Shown: positions 8,001-15,668, counted from the stretch's first letter. The stretch is DNA of 16,277 bases from RGIG5612 sp964579345 (GCA_964579345.1 CAZOHB010000046.1:1-16277), one strand, 5' to 3'. The notes: a model not told the origin generated them from the sequence alone. Made by a program: numbers and translations.

Positions 8001-8202
8001 GCTCCATATAAACCTTATCGGCGATGATCGTATCCGTCATGATCGTTGCCGGATTCGAGTTTGCAAGGATGACTTCGTATCCTTCTTCTTTTAAGGCAAG
8101 GCATGCCTGGGTTCCGGCATAGTCAAACTCCGCCGCCTGGCCGATCACGATCGGTCCTGATCCGATCACCATGATCTTGTGGATGTCTGTTCTCTTAGGC
8201 AT
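5014..8202 (-). CDS. carB: Carbamoyl-phosphate synthase large subunit
   Basis: Makes carbamoyl phosphate from bicarbonate, two ATP and ammonia passed from CarA; the product feeds pyrimidine and arginine synthesis. At 1062 residues it is full length. It has the family's duplicated layout: a first carboxyphosphate half (IMVIGSGPIVIGQAAEFDYA near the start, GGTGSG, YVIEVNPRVSRSSALASKA), a linker oligomerisation domain, a second carbamoyl-phosphate half (VLGSGPIRIGQGVEFDYS, VLVRPSFVLGGRAME, YVIEVNPRASRSVPFLSK) and a C-terminal MGS-like allosteric domain of about 130 residues. In that domain the segment after YIIN reads TRAILSGVHYINGVAM, unlike the Thr/Arg-rich UMP/IMP-binding loop of the E. coli enzyme, so effector response may differ. 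Its ATG lies inside the carA stop region (8-base overlap), and its GGAGG ribosome binding site is within carA, which points to translational coupling. It converges with glmS. Confidence 0.98.
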   Translation of the reverse strand: MPKRTDIHKIMVIGSGPIVIGQAAEFDYAGTQACLALKEEGYEVILANSNPATIMTDTIIADKVYMEPLTLEYVSRICRLERPDAIVPGIGGQTGLNLAVELAKDGVLEECGIEILGTSAQSIECAEDRELFKELCEKIGEPVIPSIITYSIEEGLKAAEEIGYPVILRPAFTLGGTGSGFADDPEDLIVVMKKALELSPVHQVLVEKSIKGYKEIEYEVMRDANDTALTVCNMENLDPVGIHTGDSIVVAPSQTLTNKEYHMLRDSALKIIRALDVKGGCNCQFALDPNSLRYYVIEVNPRVSRSSALASKASGYPIARVSAKIAVGMNLDEIPLANTPACFEPTLDYVVTKMPRFPFDKFPAAQNKLSTQMKATGEVMSIGRSFEESLLKAIRSLEESKNHLHMEKFDSEHMSVEELLDYIREGTDDRIYAISQLMWMGVDHSRICDITGIDMFFLDKIKHIVDFEREMEDNIGSLDHLKEAKRMGFSDSYVAELWKMTEDEVYQIRCEKEIFPVYKMIDTCASEFDSYVPYFYSTYAEENESVVSDRKKIIVLGSGPIRIGQGVEFDYSTVHALRTIQEAGYEAIVINNNPETVSTDYTTADKLYFEPLAVEDVMNIIHLEKPEGVIATLGGQTAVNLAAPLTARGVKIIGTDKEAIDKAEDRDLFNELIISLGIPNPQGEAVTNIEAGVAAAERIGYPVLVRPSFVLGGRAMEIVANETMLRKYLKNAVEVDEDKPVLIDKYLVGKEVEIDAICDGEQVFLPGIMELVERTGVHSGDSISVYPPFSISEKVKDTIADYTVRLGLGIGIVGLFNIQFIVDSEEHVYVIEVNPRASRSVPFLSKSTNCNLVTIATRVMLGESLKEQGVTDLRPAESKRWYVKAPAFSFRKLDGMDAYLSPEMKSTGEAIGYDRHINRALYKSLLAAGVTVKESGSVLVTVADEDKEETLPLVKRFFDLGFNIEATTMTADFIKEHGIRCIKHPNLSEGSEEILDVIRSGRISYIINTRAILSGVHYINGVAMRQCAVQNGVTIFTSLDTVNIMLDILEELIPDISTIDSE

Positions 8203-9289
8203 TTCCCTTCACCTCCTCCAGTAAGCGGATAAACTTTCCGAAAAGATACTTGCTGTCCTGCGGTCCCGGCGCGCTCTCCGGATGGTACTGCACGCTGAAG
8301 ACACGGTCTTTTTCGCACTCAAGTCCTTCGACGGTCCGGTCCAGCAGATTGATATGCGTGATCTTCAGTCCGGTTCCCTCAACCGATGCGTCATCGACCG
8401 CATAGCTGTGGTTCTGGGAAGTGACTTCGACTTTTCCGGTTTCAATATTCTTCACAGGATGGTTTCCGCCCCTGTGTCCGAATTTCAGTTTATAGGTTTT
8501 GGCGCCGTAAGAAAGCGCGATCATCTGATGTCCGAGGCAGATTCCGAAGATCGGATATTTTCCTTTCAGTTTCTTTACAGTCTCGATCACTTCCGTTACG
8601 TCCTCCGGATCTCCGGGTCCGTTCGAAAGGAAGATGCCGTCCGGTTTCATAAACTCGATTTCTTCGGCCGTTGTGTTATAAGGAACAACGGTCACATTAC
8701 AGCCGTATGCATTCAGACACCGGATAATATTCAGCTTGATTCCGCAGTCGATTGCAACCACATTGAATCTGTGGTCCGCCGTCCGGCTGTACCATCTTTT
8801 TTTGCAGCTGACCCGCGATACCTGGTCATGCGGCACCGGCGTTTCAGCAATGATCTTCAGCGCTTCTTCCATCGTTGTTTCCGGAGAGGTGATCAGAACG
8901 CGGCGCGATCCGAGATCCCGGATACTGCGCGTGATCTTTCTGGTATCCACACCGGAGATTCCCGGAATCCCATATTCCTCCAGCAGTTCCGATAAGGTTT
9001 TTGTATAACGGAAATTCGAAGGCATGTCATTGTAATCGTAAACGATCAGACCTCCGATCGACGGGTTCTTACACTCGTAATCATCATCCGTAATACCGTA
9101 ATTTCCAATCAGCGGATAGGTCATGACAACCATCTGGTCAGTATAAGAAGGATCCGAAACGATTTCCTGATATCCGACCATCGAGGTGTTAAAAACGATC
9201 TCGCAGACCCTGTCCACGTTCGCTCCAAACCCGTATCCGTAGTATTCACTTCCGTCTTCCAAGACGATCTTTCGGTTAAACTGCCTCAT
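8195..9289 (-). CDS. carA: Carbamoyl-phosphate synthase small (glutaminase) subunit
   Basis: Hydrolyses glutamine and channels ammonia to CarB. With the start chosen here it has 364 residues, a normal length. The N-terminal CarA domain has the family signature MVGYQEIVSDPSY. The C-terminal class I glutaminase has LSNGPGDPEDV, the nucleophile Cys251 in GICLGHQ, the GHRGGNHPV segment and the His336/Glu338 pair in QYHPES. An in-frame ATG four codons upstream (9301) has no ribosome binding site of its own, and overlaps the GGAG that sits 6 bases before the ATG at 9289, so the latter is preferred. Transcription from the promoter at 9348-9376 leaves a leader of about 50 bases, too short for a PyrR-type attenuator; none was seen. 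carB overlaps its end by 8 bases. Confidence 0.97.
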   Translation of the reverse strand: MRQFNRKIVLEDGSEYYGYGFGANVDRVCEIVFNTSMVGYQEIVSDPSYTDQMVVMTYPLIGNYGITDDDYECKNPSIGGLIVYDYNDMPSNFRYTKTLSELLEEYGIPGISGVDTRKITRSIRDLGSRRVLITSPETTMEEALKIIAETPVPHDQVSRVSCKKRWYSRTADHRFNVVAIDCGIKLNIIRCLNAYGCNVTVVPYNTTAEEIEFMKPDGIFLSNGPGDPEDVTEVIETVKKLKGKYPIFGICLGHQMIALSYGAKTYKLKFGHRGGNHPVKNIETGKVEVTSQNHSYAVDDASVEGTGLKITHINLLDRTVEGLECEKDRVFSVQYHPESAPGPQDSKYLFGKFIRLLEEVKGNA

Positions 9290-9293
9290 GTCA

Positions 9294-9300
9294 TTCTCCA
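9294..9300 (-). promoter_or_regulatory. Ribosome binding site deciding the carA start
   Basis: On the - strand TGGAGAA lies 6 bases before the ATG at 9289 (measured from GGAG). It overlaps the alternative ATG at 9301, which therefore is unlikely to be the start. Confidence 0.6.
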
Positions 9301-9347
9301 TTCCAGATTGAATATTTCATGATTTTCGTATAACAAAATAATGCTTT

Positions 9348-9376
9348 ATTATAGCAGAGTGTTAAAGCTAAATCAA
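9348..9376 (-). promoter_or_regulatory. sigma-A-type promoter of carAB
   Basis: On the - strand TTGATT (9376-9371) and a perfect TATAAT (9353-9348) are 17 bases apart. The start of transcription would be near 9341, about 50 bases ahead of the carA ATG. No riboswitch or attenuator hairpin fits in that leader. Confidence 0.75.
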
Positions 9377-9423
9377 TTATGAGTCAACATATCAGAAAAG
9401 AGAAAATCTCCCGCCATTGTTCG

Positions 9424-9459
9424 AAAAAAAACAAATCCCCCGGATCATTTCCGGGGGAT
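9424..9459 (-). terminator. Intrinsic terminator of the large secreted-protein gene
   Basis: A perfect 10-bp stem (9435-9444 with 9450-9459, arms ATCCCCCGGA/TCCGGGGGAT) with a 5-base loop is followed on the - strand by TTGTTTTTTTTC. It lies just after the stop at 9477. A six-T run at 9465-9470 on the + strand might give weak termination that way too, but no + strand gene needs it. Confidence 0.9.
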
Positions 9460-9476
9460 CGCCGTTTTTTCAGTCT

Positions 9477-12400
9477 TTATTTTGTCTTAGCCGTCTTTGC
9501 TTTGCTCCACTTGGAGTAATAGGTAGCAGCCTTGGTCTTTGTGTAGGTGCGTACGCGTACGAAGTATTTCTTCTTCTCTTTCAGTTTCTTGATCGTAGAA
9601 GTTACTTTCTTGACGCCTTTTACCTTGACCGTCTTCACGTTCTGCGTAAATTTCTTGTTCGTTGCAACCTGCAATTCATAGCCCGTGATCGCTGTCTTGG
9701 AAACTTTCTTCGTCTGTTTCTTCCAGCTGACCTTCAGGGACTTCTTCGCGCCTGTCACTTTCGTGATCGTAGTCCCGTTCTTGGAGATTGCTTTCTTAAA
9801 GGAAGCAAGTTTCTTTTCCGCCGCTGTGAGCGTTTTCAGAAGACCGGAATCCACCTTCTTCTTCATCTCAGGACTCAGGATGTCATATGCATACCGTGCC
9901 GCGAGGATCGCTCCGTCCGACTTCAGCACGACCGTCTTCGGAACCTTCTTCAGCTTCGCGACCGCATCCTTATACTCCTTGGAATCCTGCTGCGCTGCTA
10001 CCTCCTTGCAGCGCTGTGTCAGAATCGATCCGAGCGTCTTCTCGGAAGCAATAAGCTGTTTTGCGTTCGTAACTAAGACCTTCTGCTGAACCGTCAGATT
10101 ATCATATGCTTTTTTTGCAACCTCAACAGTCTTCACAGCTGTCTGATACAGCAATTCAAACTGTTCTTCATTCACTGCCGCAGGATCGATTGCGCTGAGA
10201 TCGCCGATCTTACCGATAAGGGCAATTACTTTATCTGCCGCTTCCTGATCAGCCTGTTTCTTCTTGTTGTTCTCGCCTGTTTCCAGGATTACTCCGTCAT
10301 ATTCATCCAGCAGACCTGCAAGAGCACCTTTTGCCTTCGCAAGATCATCTGTGCTTTTAGCAGAAACAAGTGCCTTCTGATCATTATTCAAATCATTATA
10401 AGCTCCTTCAATTTCAGTAAAGCCTATCACAAGTTCCTGAATTTCAGACTCACTCGGTATGCTGCCGGCGGATATAGTGTCAATCATTGCTTTTATGGAC
10501 GCATTCAGACCCGGAAGCTCCTCCGCGATCAGCTCTTCCGCAGCTGTGACAGCTTCCCTGAACTTTCGGATCTGCTCTTCCGCTTTCTCGAGTTTCGCCA
10601 CCAGAGTAGCCGAAATCTTCGCTTTCTGCGCAGCTGTCAGCGCCTCGTATGAAGCTCTTGCCTGCTGTACATAAACTTCATCGGAAAGCAGGAGATCCTT
10701 TGGATCAGAAAGTCCTTTGAGCAGAGTCTCCACCGAACTGATCAATCCACTCTCTGAATAATCCGGAGCCTGTACCTTGACATTAAAGGTGCAGGTATAC
10801 GATTTCCCCGGAATTCCGTTTTCTGCTCTCAGCTTAACAGGATAGGTTCCAATCTTAAGTCCCGGGGCAATTTCCAGTTTTCTTGTGATTGCGTTATAGG
10901 TGATCTTGTCGTTTCCGGACACCTTCTTAACCGTCGGAACCGGATCACCGGCAATACCGAACGTTCCTGATGTCGTTGCTCCATATCCTTCGTTCAGGAC
11001 AAGTGCGGAAGGAGCCTTAATTCCTGCATAAACAGGTTTCTTAACATCCGACAGAACATATCCGAAGATCGGGACGTTCTGTTTCTGAATTGTCACTTTT
11101 CCGGTAAACGGATCTTCATACGGAACCGAGCTTTCAATCGGGGAATCCCACTGAGCCATCTGATAATTATATCCGTAGCTTGCACAGGCAGCATCAGAAT
11201 AGCCTGCAGCTTTCATATCTTTCAGATTAGCGTTACTGATAGAGCAGCTGATGCCCTTTCCTTCCGCATCCGTCGTGGTATGGGAATTTCCATGCATATA
11301 CTCCAGTGACACATATCCGCCGACAGAAGAAGATGCCAGGCCTTTGATACCAACGTCAAACTGAACCGTCATTTCAAAAGTGAACCCATGAGACATGGAG
11401 TTTGAGGTGCTCGAAGAATGTTCCGTTCCATAATTGAACCCGGTCGATCCTGTGCTTGCCGCAAACGCAATGGCCTTATCCTGAAGGATCTGAACGCCGG
11501 AAGGAATTGCCTTCCGGTTAATGTATTTTGCAGGATCCTGGCCCGTATTCAGATAAAGCTTTTTCGTATCTGTATCGGTCAGGAGCGCAAGCTTCGGAGC
11601 ATCGGATACATTTTTACCCAAAGCCTTCATCCTTGCCTCATTTGTTTTGTTGTAATACGCTGCAAATTCGTTATATTTATCTACACCGATGATGCTGTAC
11701 GCAGGTGTTCCGGGGAAGGCAAGTACAATACTGTTGTCTTCCTCATCGCCGGGTTTGCTTTCGATCCATTCTCCGTTCGGAGCTTTTCTCTGATAATAAT
11801 ACAGCGTAACCGGCGTACGGAACATAACGACTGCATCGTCTTTATCTGCCGTAAACGAATACTCCTTACTCTTGGTAAATCCCTCTGTGAATTCCTCGCT
11901 CCAGTCCATTGCATATCCGGCTTTGATCTCGAATTCCGCTACAGCCGTTTCCGCCCCGGCCACAGCGCCCGCTCCGAAGGAAACGCTGTTCGAAGTGCTG
12001 TCCTCATAGGAAACGGACTTCATAAAACTATACGTCGTTCCATTATTATTGGCCCCATACTCATTCAGCTCCTCATAACGGGGTGCTGCCTGAAGGACAC
12101 CAAGGATCTCCGGATCTGTATAAACATATCCTTTGTCGTGATAGCGAACCAGAATTCCGTCCTCATCATTATCCATCGCGCAAATATAATAGTTCAAACC
12201 ATAATTGTGCTTCAGATTCGCCGAGACGTACCGTTCGCTATCCTTTGACGGGAAATAAACATCCCGGTTGGCAGATGATTCATAGGTGTTTTCACTCGTG
12301 CTGTAGTAATACTTTGCAAGTCCGGCTTCTGTTGTGTCTTTGGAGAAATCACCTCCGGCAATGCCCACAGCCAGGTGGTACTGCTCATGTTTGCTTGTTT

Positions 12401-14117
12401 TTACGCCGAATGCATAAACGACCTGCTCATGCCCAAGGTTATTTCCGTCAAAGTTACCTGCGGCGACCGACGTAAAGAAGGTATTGGTCAGCTCTGTTCC
12501 GGTACCGAGAAACTTCTTATCGGAATCCTCGAAATACTCCGATTCATGCACACAGGTCATTTTATCCCCGTCAAACTTATAGATATCTCCGTTGACAAAG
12601 ACCATGTACGGGTTTCCTTTTCCGTTGACTGCAAAGCACTGAACGGCATATTGCTGCAGACATTGATCGTAACTCTCATCTTCTCCGTTAACCTTTGGAT
12701 AATAACCCTCACTGGTCCATTTGTTCGCATTATGCATTTCCAGACACAGCTCAGTCATCTCGTTTTCGCTGCACTGATATGCACCAATCGTCGTCTTGCT
12801 CTGCTGGATCCGGTCATCGTTATATGCAGAGTCTACCAGCGTATCCAGGTTTCCGCGCACCTCATTCTTCAGTCCGGCAACAACGATCTCGTCTTTTCCG
12901 TCAGCGTCGATATCTCCGGTCGAAACATCAGCCGCCATGCAGGTCAGATACTGCGCAATATTATTGGATGAACCGGTCTGTTTCATAACGCGCGTAATGG
13001 CACTTTTCTGATCGATGACAGAACCTAAAAGATCTTTGCCATAGCTAACCGCAAGATACGGCGCATACATCTGTGTACGCTGTGTTCTTCCGTTGTCCGA
13101 AGCTGTCATAATATCTACGAAGCTTAAAACGACCAGGTCATCGATCTTATCGCCGTTTACATCGCCGGTATCCAATGCACAGCAAAGCTTATTGTCTACC
13201 CATTGATGATTCGTCGCCAGTGTGGTGCCGCTCATAACGTATTCATCATGAAGCAAAGTCCGGCTGATGCTGGTCTTACTTAATGTAATCGAGCCCGTTG
13301 ATGTTTTCGAAGGCGGGATTACTTTTACAGTCACTTCCATCAGACCATATCCGGTGCCGTCAAAGCAGCCCCAGATAACAAGTGTATCTTTCTTGTCTTT
13401 ATTATAATCTCCAGCTGTGATGCTCAGGAAGTTCAACGCGTTGTAATACCAGGCAGCGTCGTTATCATTCCCATGATCTCCAAGCCAGTTCATGTTCCCG
13501 AGTTTCTCAAATTGACTGACAAGAGAGCCGTCTTTATTATAGACATAAAGCCAGAGGCTCTTCGAGCCGTCGTCATTTCCATTATCTTCATTGTAAACAC
13601 CGAGCACAGCCAGGTGATCTTTCCTTCCGGAACCGGTTGGATCAAACGCGATGGTTTTTACATAGTTGAGCGGTTTTGTTATGACTGCCGGTGTTCCGCC
13701 CCTCGGAATCTGATAGGATTCTGAAAGCCCCGCGCCTTTCAGGATATTGCCTACGTTTGATCCTGAAAGCAGATTATAGGATCTGATCGTCCTTTCCGAT
13801 CCCGGATCATCTCTGAAATCATTGGTCGCGTACACAACCAGCTCGCTCTGCTTGTTTAAATAGAACGGTACGTCGACTCCATAGCCGTAAGGATCAACAC
13901 TTTTCAGACTATCGTTATAACCTTCCGGTTTTTCCTCCTGCCCCGTCATCTTCTCATACAGATCCTGATTGCTTACATCATCGTCATAGCTGACGCCCTG
14001 CTGATCGTCAGCTGCATATGCCTTCCTGTTCGCTGCAGAGGGCATGATTGATAAACAGGATATCATCATACCAGCTGCCAGCAGGAAGGCGAGGCTTTTG
14101 CTGATTACTCTTTTCAT
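9477..14117 (-). CDS. Large secreted multidomain protein: FG-GAP-like propeller, Ser/Thr-rich beta region, Ig-like, helical repeats, FN3-like tail
   Basis: Not recognised as a named protein; 1546 residues, function unknown. A signal peptide (MKR, hydrophobic 9-24, likely cut after AYA at 33-35) implies export. Residues ~80-680 hold spaced acidic motifs of the FG-GAP/VCBS propeller type: DYNKDKKDTLVIWG (237-250), DTGDVNGDKIDDLVVL (316-331), STGDIDADGKDEIVVAGL (399-416) and a divergent copy at 553-571; they probably bind calcium. Residues ~700-960 are Ser/Thr/Gly-rich alternating beta sequence containing STSNSVSFG (707-715) and STSNSMSHG (903-911). ~1034-1118 looks Ig-like. ~1125-1440 contains four helical repeats of FIVAR-like style (YEALTAAQK, YNDLNNDQK, YDNLTVQQK, YDILSPEMK). 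1447-1546 is an FN3-like, very Lys-rich tail. No LPXTG, SLH or transmembrane anchor. AAAGGAG lies 5 bases before the ATG. It is flanked by terminators, so probably monocistronic; adhesion, glycan binding or a toxin-like role are all open. Confidence 0.85.
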   Translation of the reverse strand: MKRVISKSLAFLLAAGMMISCLSIMPSAANRKAYAADDQQGVSYDDDVSNQDLYEKMTGQEEKPEGYNDSLKSVDPYGYGVDVPFYLNKQSELVVYATNDFRDDPGSERTIRSYNLLSGSNVGNILKGAGLSESYQIPRGGTPAVITKPLNYVKTIAFDPTGSGRKDHLAVLGVYNEDNGNDDGSKSLWLYVYNKDGSLVSQFEKLGNMNWLGDHGNDNDAAWYYNALNFLSITAGDYNKDKKDTLVIWGCFDGTGYGLMEVTVKVIPPSKTSTGSITLSKTSISRTLLHDEYVMSGTTLATNHQWVDNKLCCALDTGDVNGDKIDDLVVLSFVDIMTASDNGRTQRTQMYAPYLAVSYGKDLLGSVIDQKSAITRVMKQTGSSNNIAQYLTCMAADVSTGDIDADGKDEIVVAGLKNEVRGNLDTLVDSAYNDDRIQQSKTTIGAYQCSENEMTELCLEMHNANKWTSEGYYPKVNGEDESYDQCLQQYAVQCFAVNGKGNPYMVFVNGDIYKFDGDKMTCVHESEYFEDSDKKFLGTGTELTNTFFTSVAAGNFDGNNLGHEQVVYAFGVKTSKHEQYHLAVGIAGGDFSKDTTEAGLAKYYYSTSENTYESSANRDVYFPSKDSERYVSANLKHNYGLNYYICAMDNDEDGILVRYHDKGYVYTDPEILGVLQAAPRYEELNEYGANNNGTTYSFMKSVSYEDSTSNSVSFGAGAVAGAETAVAEFEIKAGYAMDWSEEFTEGFTKSKEYSFTADKDDAVVMFRTPVTLYYYQRKAPNGEWIESKPGDEEDNSIVLAFPGTPAYSIIGVDKYNEFAAYYNKTNEARMKALGKNVSDAPKLALLTDTDTKKLYLNTGQDPAKYINRKAIPSGVQILQDKAIAFAASTGSTGFNYGTEHSSSTSNSMSHGFTFEMTVQFDVGIKGLASSSVGGYVSLEYMHGNSHTTTDAEGKGISCSISNANLKDMKAAGYSDAACASYGYNYQMAQWDSPIESSVPYEDPFTGKVTIQKQNVPIFGYVLSDVKKPVYAGIKAPSALVLNEGYGATTSGTFGIAGDPVPTVKKVSGNDKITYNAITRKLEIAPGLKIGTYPVKLRAENGIPGKSYTCTFNVKVQAPDYSESGLISSVETLLKGLSDPKDLLLSDEVYVQQARASYEALTAAQKAKISATLVAKLEKAEEQIRKFREAVTAAEELIAEELPGLNASIKAMIDTISAGSIPSESEIQELVIGFTEIEGAYNDLNNDQKALVSAKSTDDLAKAKGALAGLLDEYDGVILETGENNKKKQADQEAADKVIALIGKIGDLSAIDPAAVNEEQFELLYQTAVKTVEVAKKAYDNLTVQQKVLVTNAKQLIASEKTLGSILTQRCKEVAAQQDSKEYKDAVAKLKKVPKTVVLKSDGAILAARYAYDILSPEMKKKVDSGLLKTLTAAEKKLASFKKAISKNGTTITKVTGAKKSLKVSWKKQTKKVSKTAITGYELQVATNKKFTQNVKTVKVKGVKKVTSTIKKLKEKKKYFVRVRTYTKTKAATYYSKWSKAKTAKTK

Positions 14118-14218
14118 TTCTTCTCCTTTCCATTATTTCTAATTCAGAATTTGCGATTCTCTCTATTTATTAAGATACCTTACAGGCGAATATTCCCCCT
14201 CTTAATGTAAACTGTTTT

Positions 14219-14256
14219 AAAAAAAGAATAACAGGGCCGCCAGATCGGCGGCCCTG
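14219..14256 (-). terminator. Intrinsic terminator of dapL
   Basis: A perfect 10-bp GC-rich stem (14232-14241 with 14247-14256, arms CAGGGCCGCC/GGCGGCCCTG on the + strand) with a 5-base loop is followed on the - strand by TTATTCTTTTTTT. It lies about 40 bases past the dapL stop and isolates dapL from the large gene downstream. The remaining ~100 bases before that gene hold its ribosome binding site, but no promoter I can call. Confidence 0.92.
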
Positions 14257-14294
14257 CTGCAAGCAAAAGCATCAGCTGATAGTTGCTGTTTGAT

Positions 14295-15515
14295 TCACCC
14301 CAGACTCTGCAGCCTGCGGATGGCCTCTTTTGTATTCTCATGGCTTCCGAAAGCAGTGACTCGCAGGAAGTGTTCTCCCATCGGTCCGAAACCACTGCCC
14401 GGGGTCGTTACGATCTTCGCATCATACAGGAGCCGGTCAAAGAATTCCCAGCTGGTCTCCCCGTTTTTTGATTTCAGCCAGAGGTATGGCGCATTTACGC
14501 CTCCGTAAACCGTATATCCGGCCTTCCGGACGCCTTCTATGATCATTTGTGCATTTTCCTGATAATAGGAAACAAGACCTTTGATCTCCTTCTGTCCTTC
14601 TTCGGAATATACTGCCTCGCCGGCTCTTTGCTGGATGTAGGAAGCACCGTTAAACTTCGTGCTGATCCGCCGTCTCCAAAGGCTGTGCGCGGTCAGACCG
14701 TCTGCCATCCGGATATCCTTTGGAACGACCGTATATCCGAGACGGACGCCGGTAAAACCCGCGTTTTTCGAGAAGGATCGGATTTCAATGGCGCAGCTTC
14801 TTGCGCCATCACACTCATAAATGGAGTGCGGAACATCCGGCTCCGTAATAAAGGCTTCGTAAGCAGCATCAAAAAGGATGATCGCATGATTGCGGTTTGC
14901 GAAATCCACCCATTTCTGAAGCTCGTCTTTTTTCAGCGCCATCCCGGTCGGATTGCAGGGCGAACAAAGATAGATCAGATCCGGAGCTTCCTTCGGCAGT
15001 TCCGGAACAAAACCATTTTCTTCGGTGCAGGGAAGGTAGATCACATTGCTGAACCGTCCGGTCTCCGGATCTTTTTTTCCGGCCTTTCCGGCCATGATCA
15101 GTGAATCCAGATAAACGGGATATCCCGGATCACAGAGTCCGATCCGGTTATCAGAGGAAAAGATTTCCTGAATATTGCTGCAGTCCGACTTCGCCCCATC
15201 AGAAACAAAGATCTCGTCCGCGGAAATATCACAGCCGCGCGATTTGAAATCACATGCAGCAATTTTTTCTCTTAAAAACTCATATCCCTGTGGCGTCGTA
15301 TAACCATGGAAAGTCGCTTCTTCTCCCATCTCTTCCGACGCCTGTTTCAATGCTGCAACGACCGTTTTGGACAACGGTCTTGTTACATCTCCGACACCGA
15401 AACGAATCAGCTGTACCTCCGGATGTTCCTTCTGATAGGCTGCCACACGGTTTGCCACACCGATAAAAACATACGGATCTTCTAAGTTCTGATAATTCCT
15501 GTTCAACTGAAACAT
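14295..15515 (-). CDS. dapL: LL-diaminopimelate aminotransferase
   Basis: A PLP-dependent class I/II aminotransferase that converts tetrahydrodipicolinate and glutamate directly to LL-diaminopimelate, a short route to meso-DAP for cell wall and lysine. At 406 residues it has the usual length. Visible motifs: RFGVGDVTRPL near 38-48, FHGYTTPQGYEFLRE (69-83) typical of DapL, the PLP phosphate/ring contacts SPCNPTG (185-191) and FDAAYEAFI (Asp216, Tyr219), Schiff-base Lys250 in RSFSKNAGFTGVRLGY, and the substrate-carboxylate Arg385 in HFLRVTAFG. An AAGGGGA motif lies about 12 bases before the ATG, a somewhat long spacing. It is a single-gene unit with its own terminator. DapL is favoured over aspartate or other aminotransferases by the FHGYTTPQG and FTGVRLGYTVVPK wording. 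Confidence 0.95.
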   Translation of the reverse strand: MFQLNRNYQNLEDPYVFIGVANRVAAYQKEHPEVQLIRFGVGDVTRPLSKTVVAALKQASEEMGEEATFHGYTTPQGYEFLREKIAACDFKSRGCDISADEIFVSDGAKSDCSNIQEIFSSDNRIGLCDPGYPVYLDSLIMAGKAGKKDPETGRFSNVIYLPCTEENGFVPELPKEAPDLIYLCSPCNPTGMALKKDELQKWVDFANRNHAIILFDAAYEAFITEPDVPHSIYECDGARSCAIEIRSFSKNAGFTGVRLGYTVVPKDIRMADGLTAHSLWRRRISTKFNGASYIQQRAGEAVYSEEGQKEIKGLVSYYQENAQMIIEGVRKAGYTVYGGVNAPYLWLKSKNGETSWEFFDRLLYDAKIVTTPGSGFGPMGEHFLRVTAFGSHENTKEAIRRLQSLG

Positions 15516-15638
15516 TGGTATTTATGTCCCCTTTCTTCAGACTGCAGAATGTTCCACGAAACGATTTCGCTTTTTACACTGGATGGAATCTCCTCCATCT
15601 TATGCTTTGCGGATATAGACGCATCTCCCTTTCACAAT

Positions 15639-15668
15639 GTTATACAAATAATAATAGGGATGCAACAA
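15639..15668 (-). promoter_or_regulatory. Possible dapL promoter
   Basis: On the - strand TTGTTG (15668-15663) and TATAAC (15644-15639) are 18 bases apart. The -10 box is good and the -35 box only half matches. The leader would be about 115 bases with a 6-bp hairpin at 15582-15599. The -35 box and spacer sit inside the inverted repeat at 15649-15710, so termination of trpB and initiation of dapL would share the same bases. Confidence 0.35.

Noticed and set aside
8282..8995. 237-codon open frame on the + strand opposite carA
   Set aside because: Antisense shadow of a well conserved enzyme; no start signals or recognisable motifs. The same applies to the frames opposite pyrG, guaA and carB.
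9299..9301. Upstream ATG for carA
   Set aside because: It has no ribosome binding site and overlaps the GGAG that serves the ATG at 9289.
11418..12248. 276-codon open frame on the + strand inside the large secreted-protein gene
   Set aside because: Antisense shadow: Cys/Ile/Arg-rich without any domain, no ribosome binding site, while the opposite strand has a continuous structured protein.
14045..14060. Lipobox in the large protein (MISC at 18-21), implying a lipoprotein
   Set aside because: Met at -3 and Ile at -2 are poor lipobox residues, and a better signal peptidase I site (AYA at 33-35) follows.
15557..15575. CGAAA-CGA-TTTCG hairpin followed by five T on the + strand
   Set aside because: The stem is only 5 bp and no + strand gene precedes it, so a terminator role has no purpose; probably chance.
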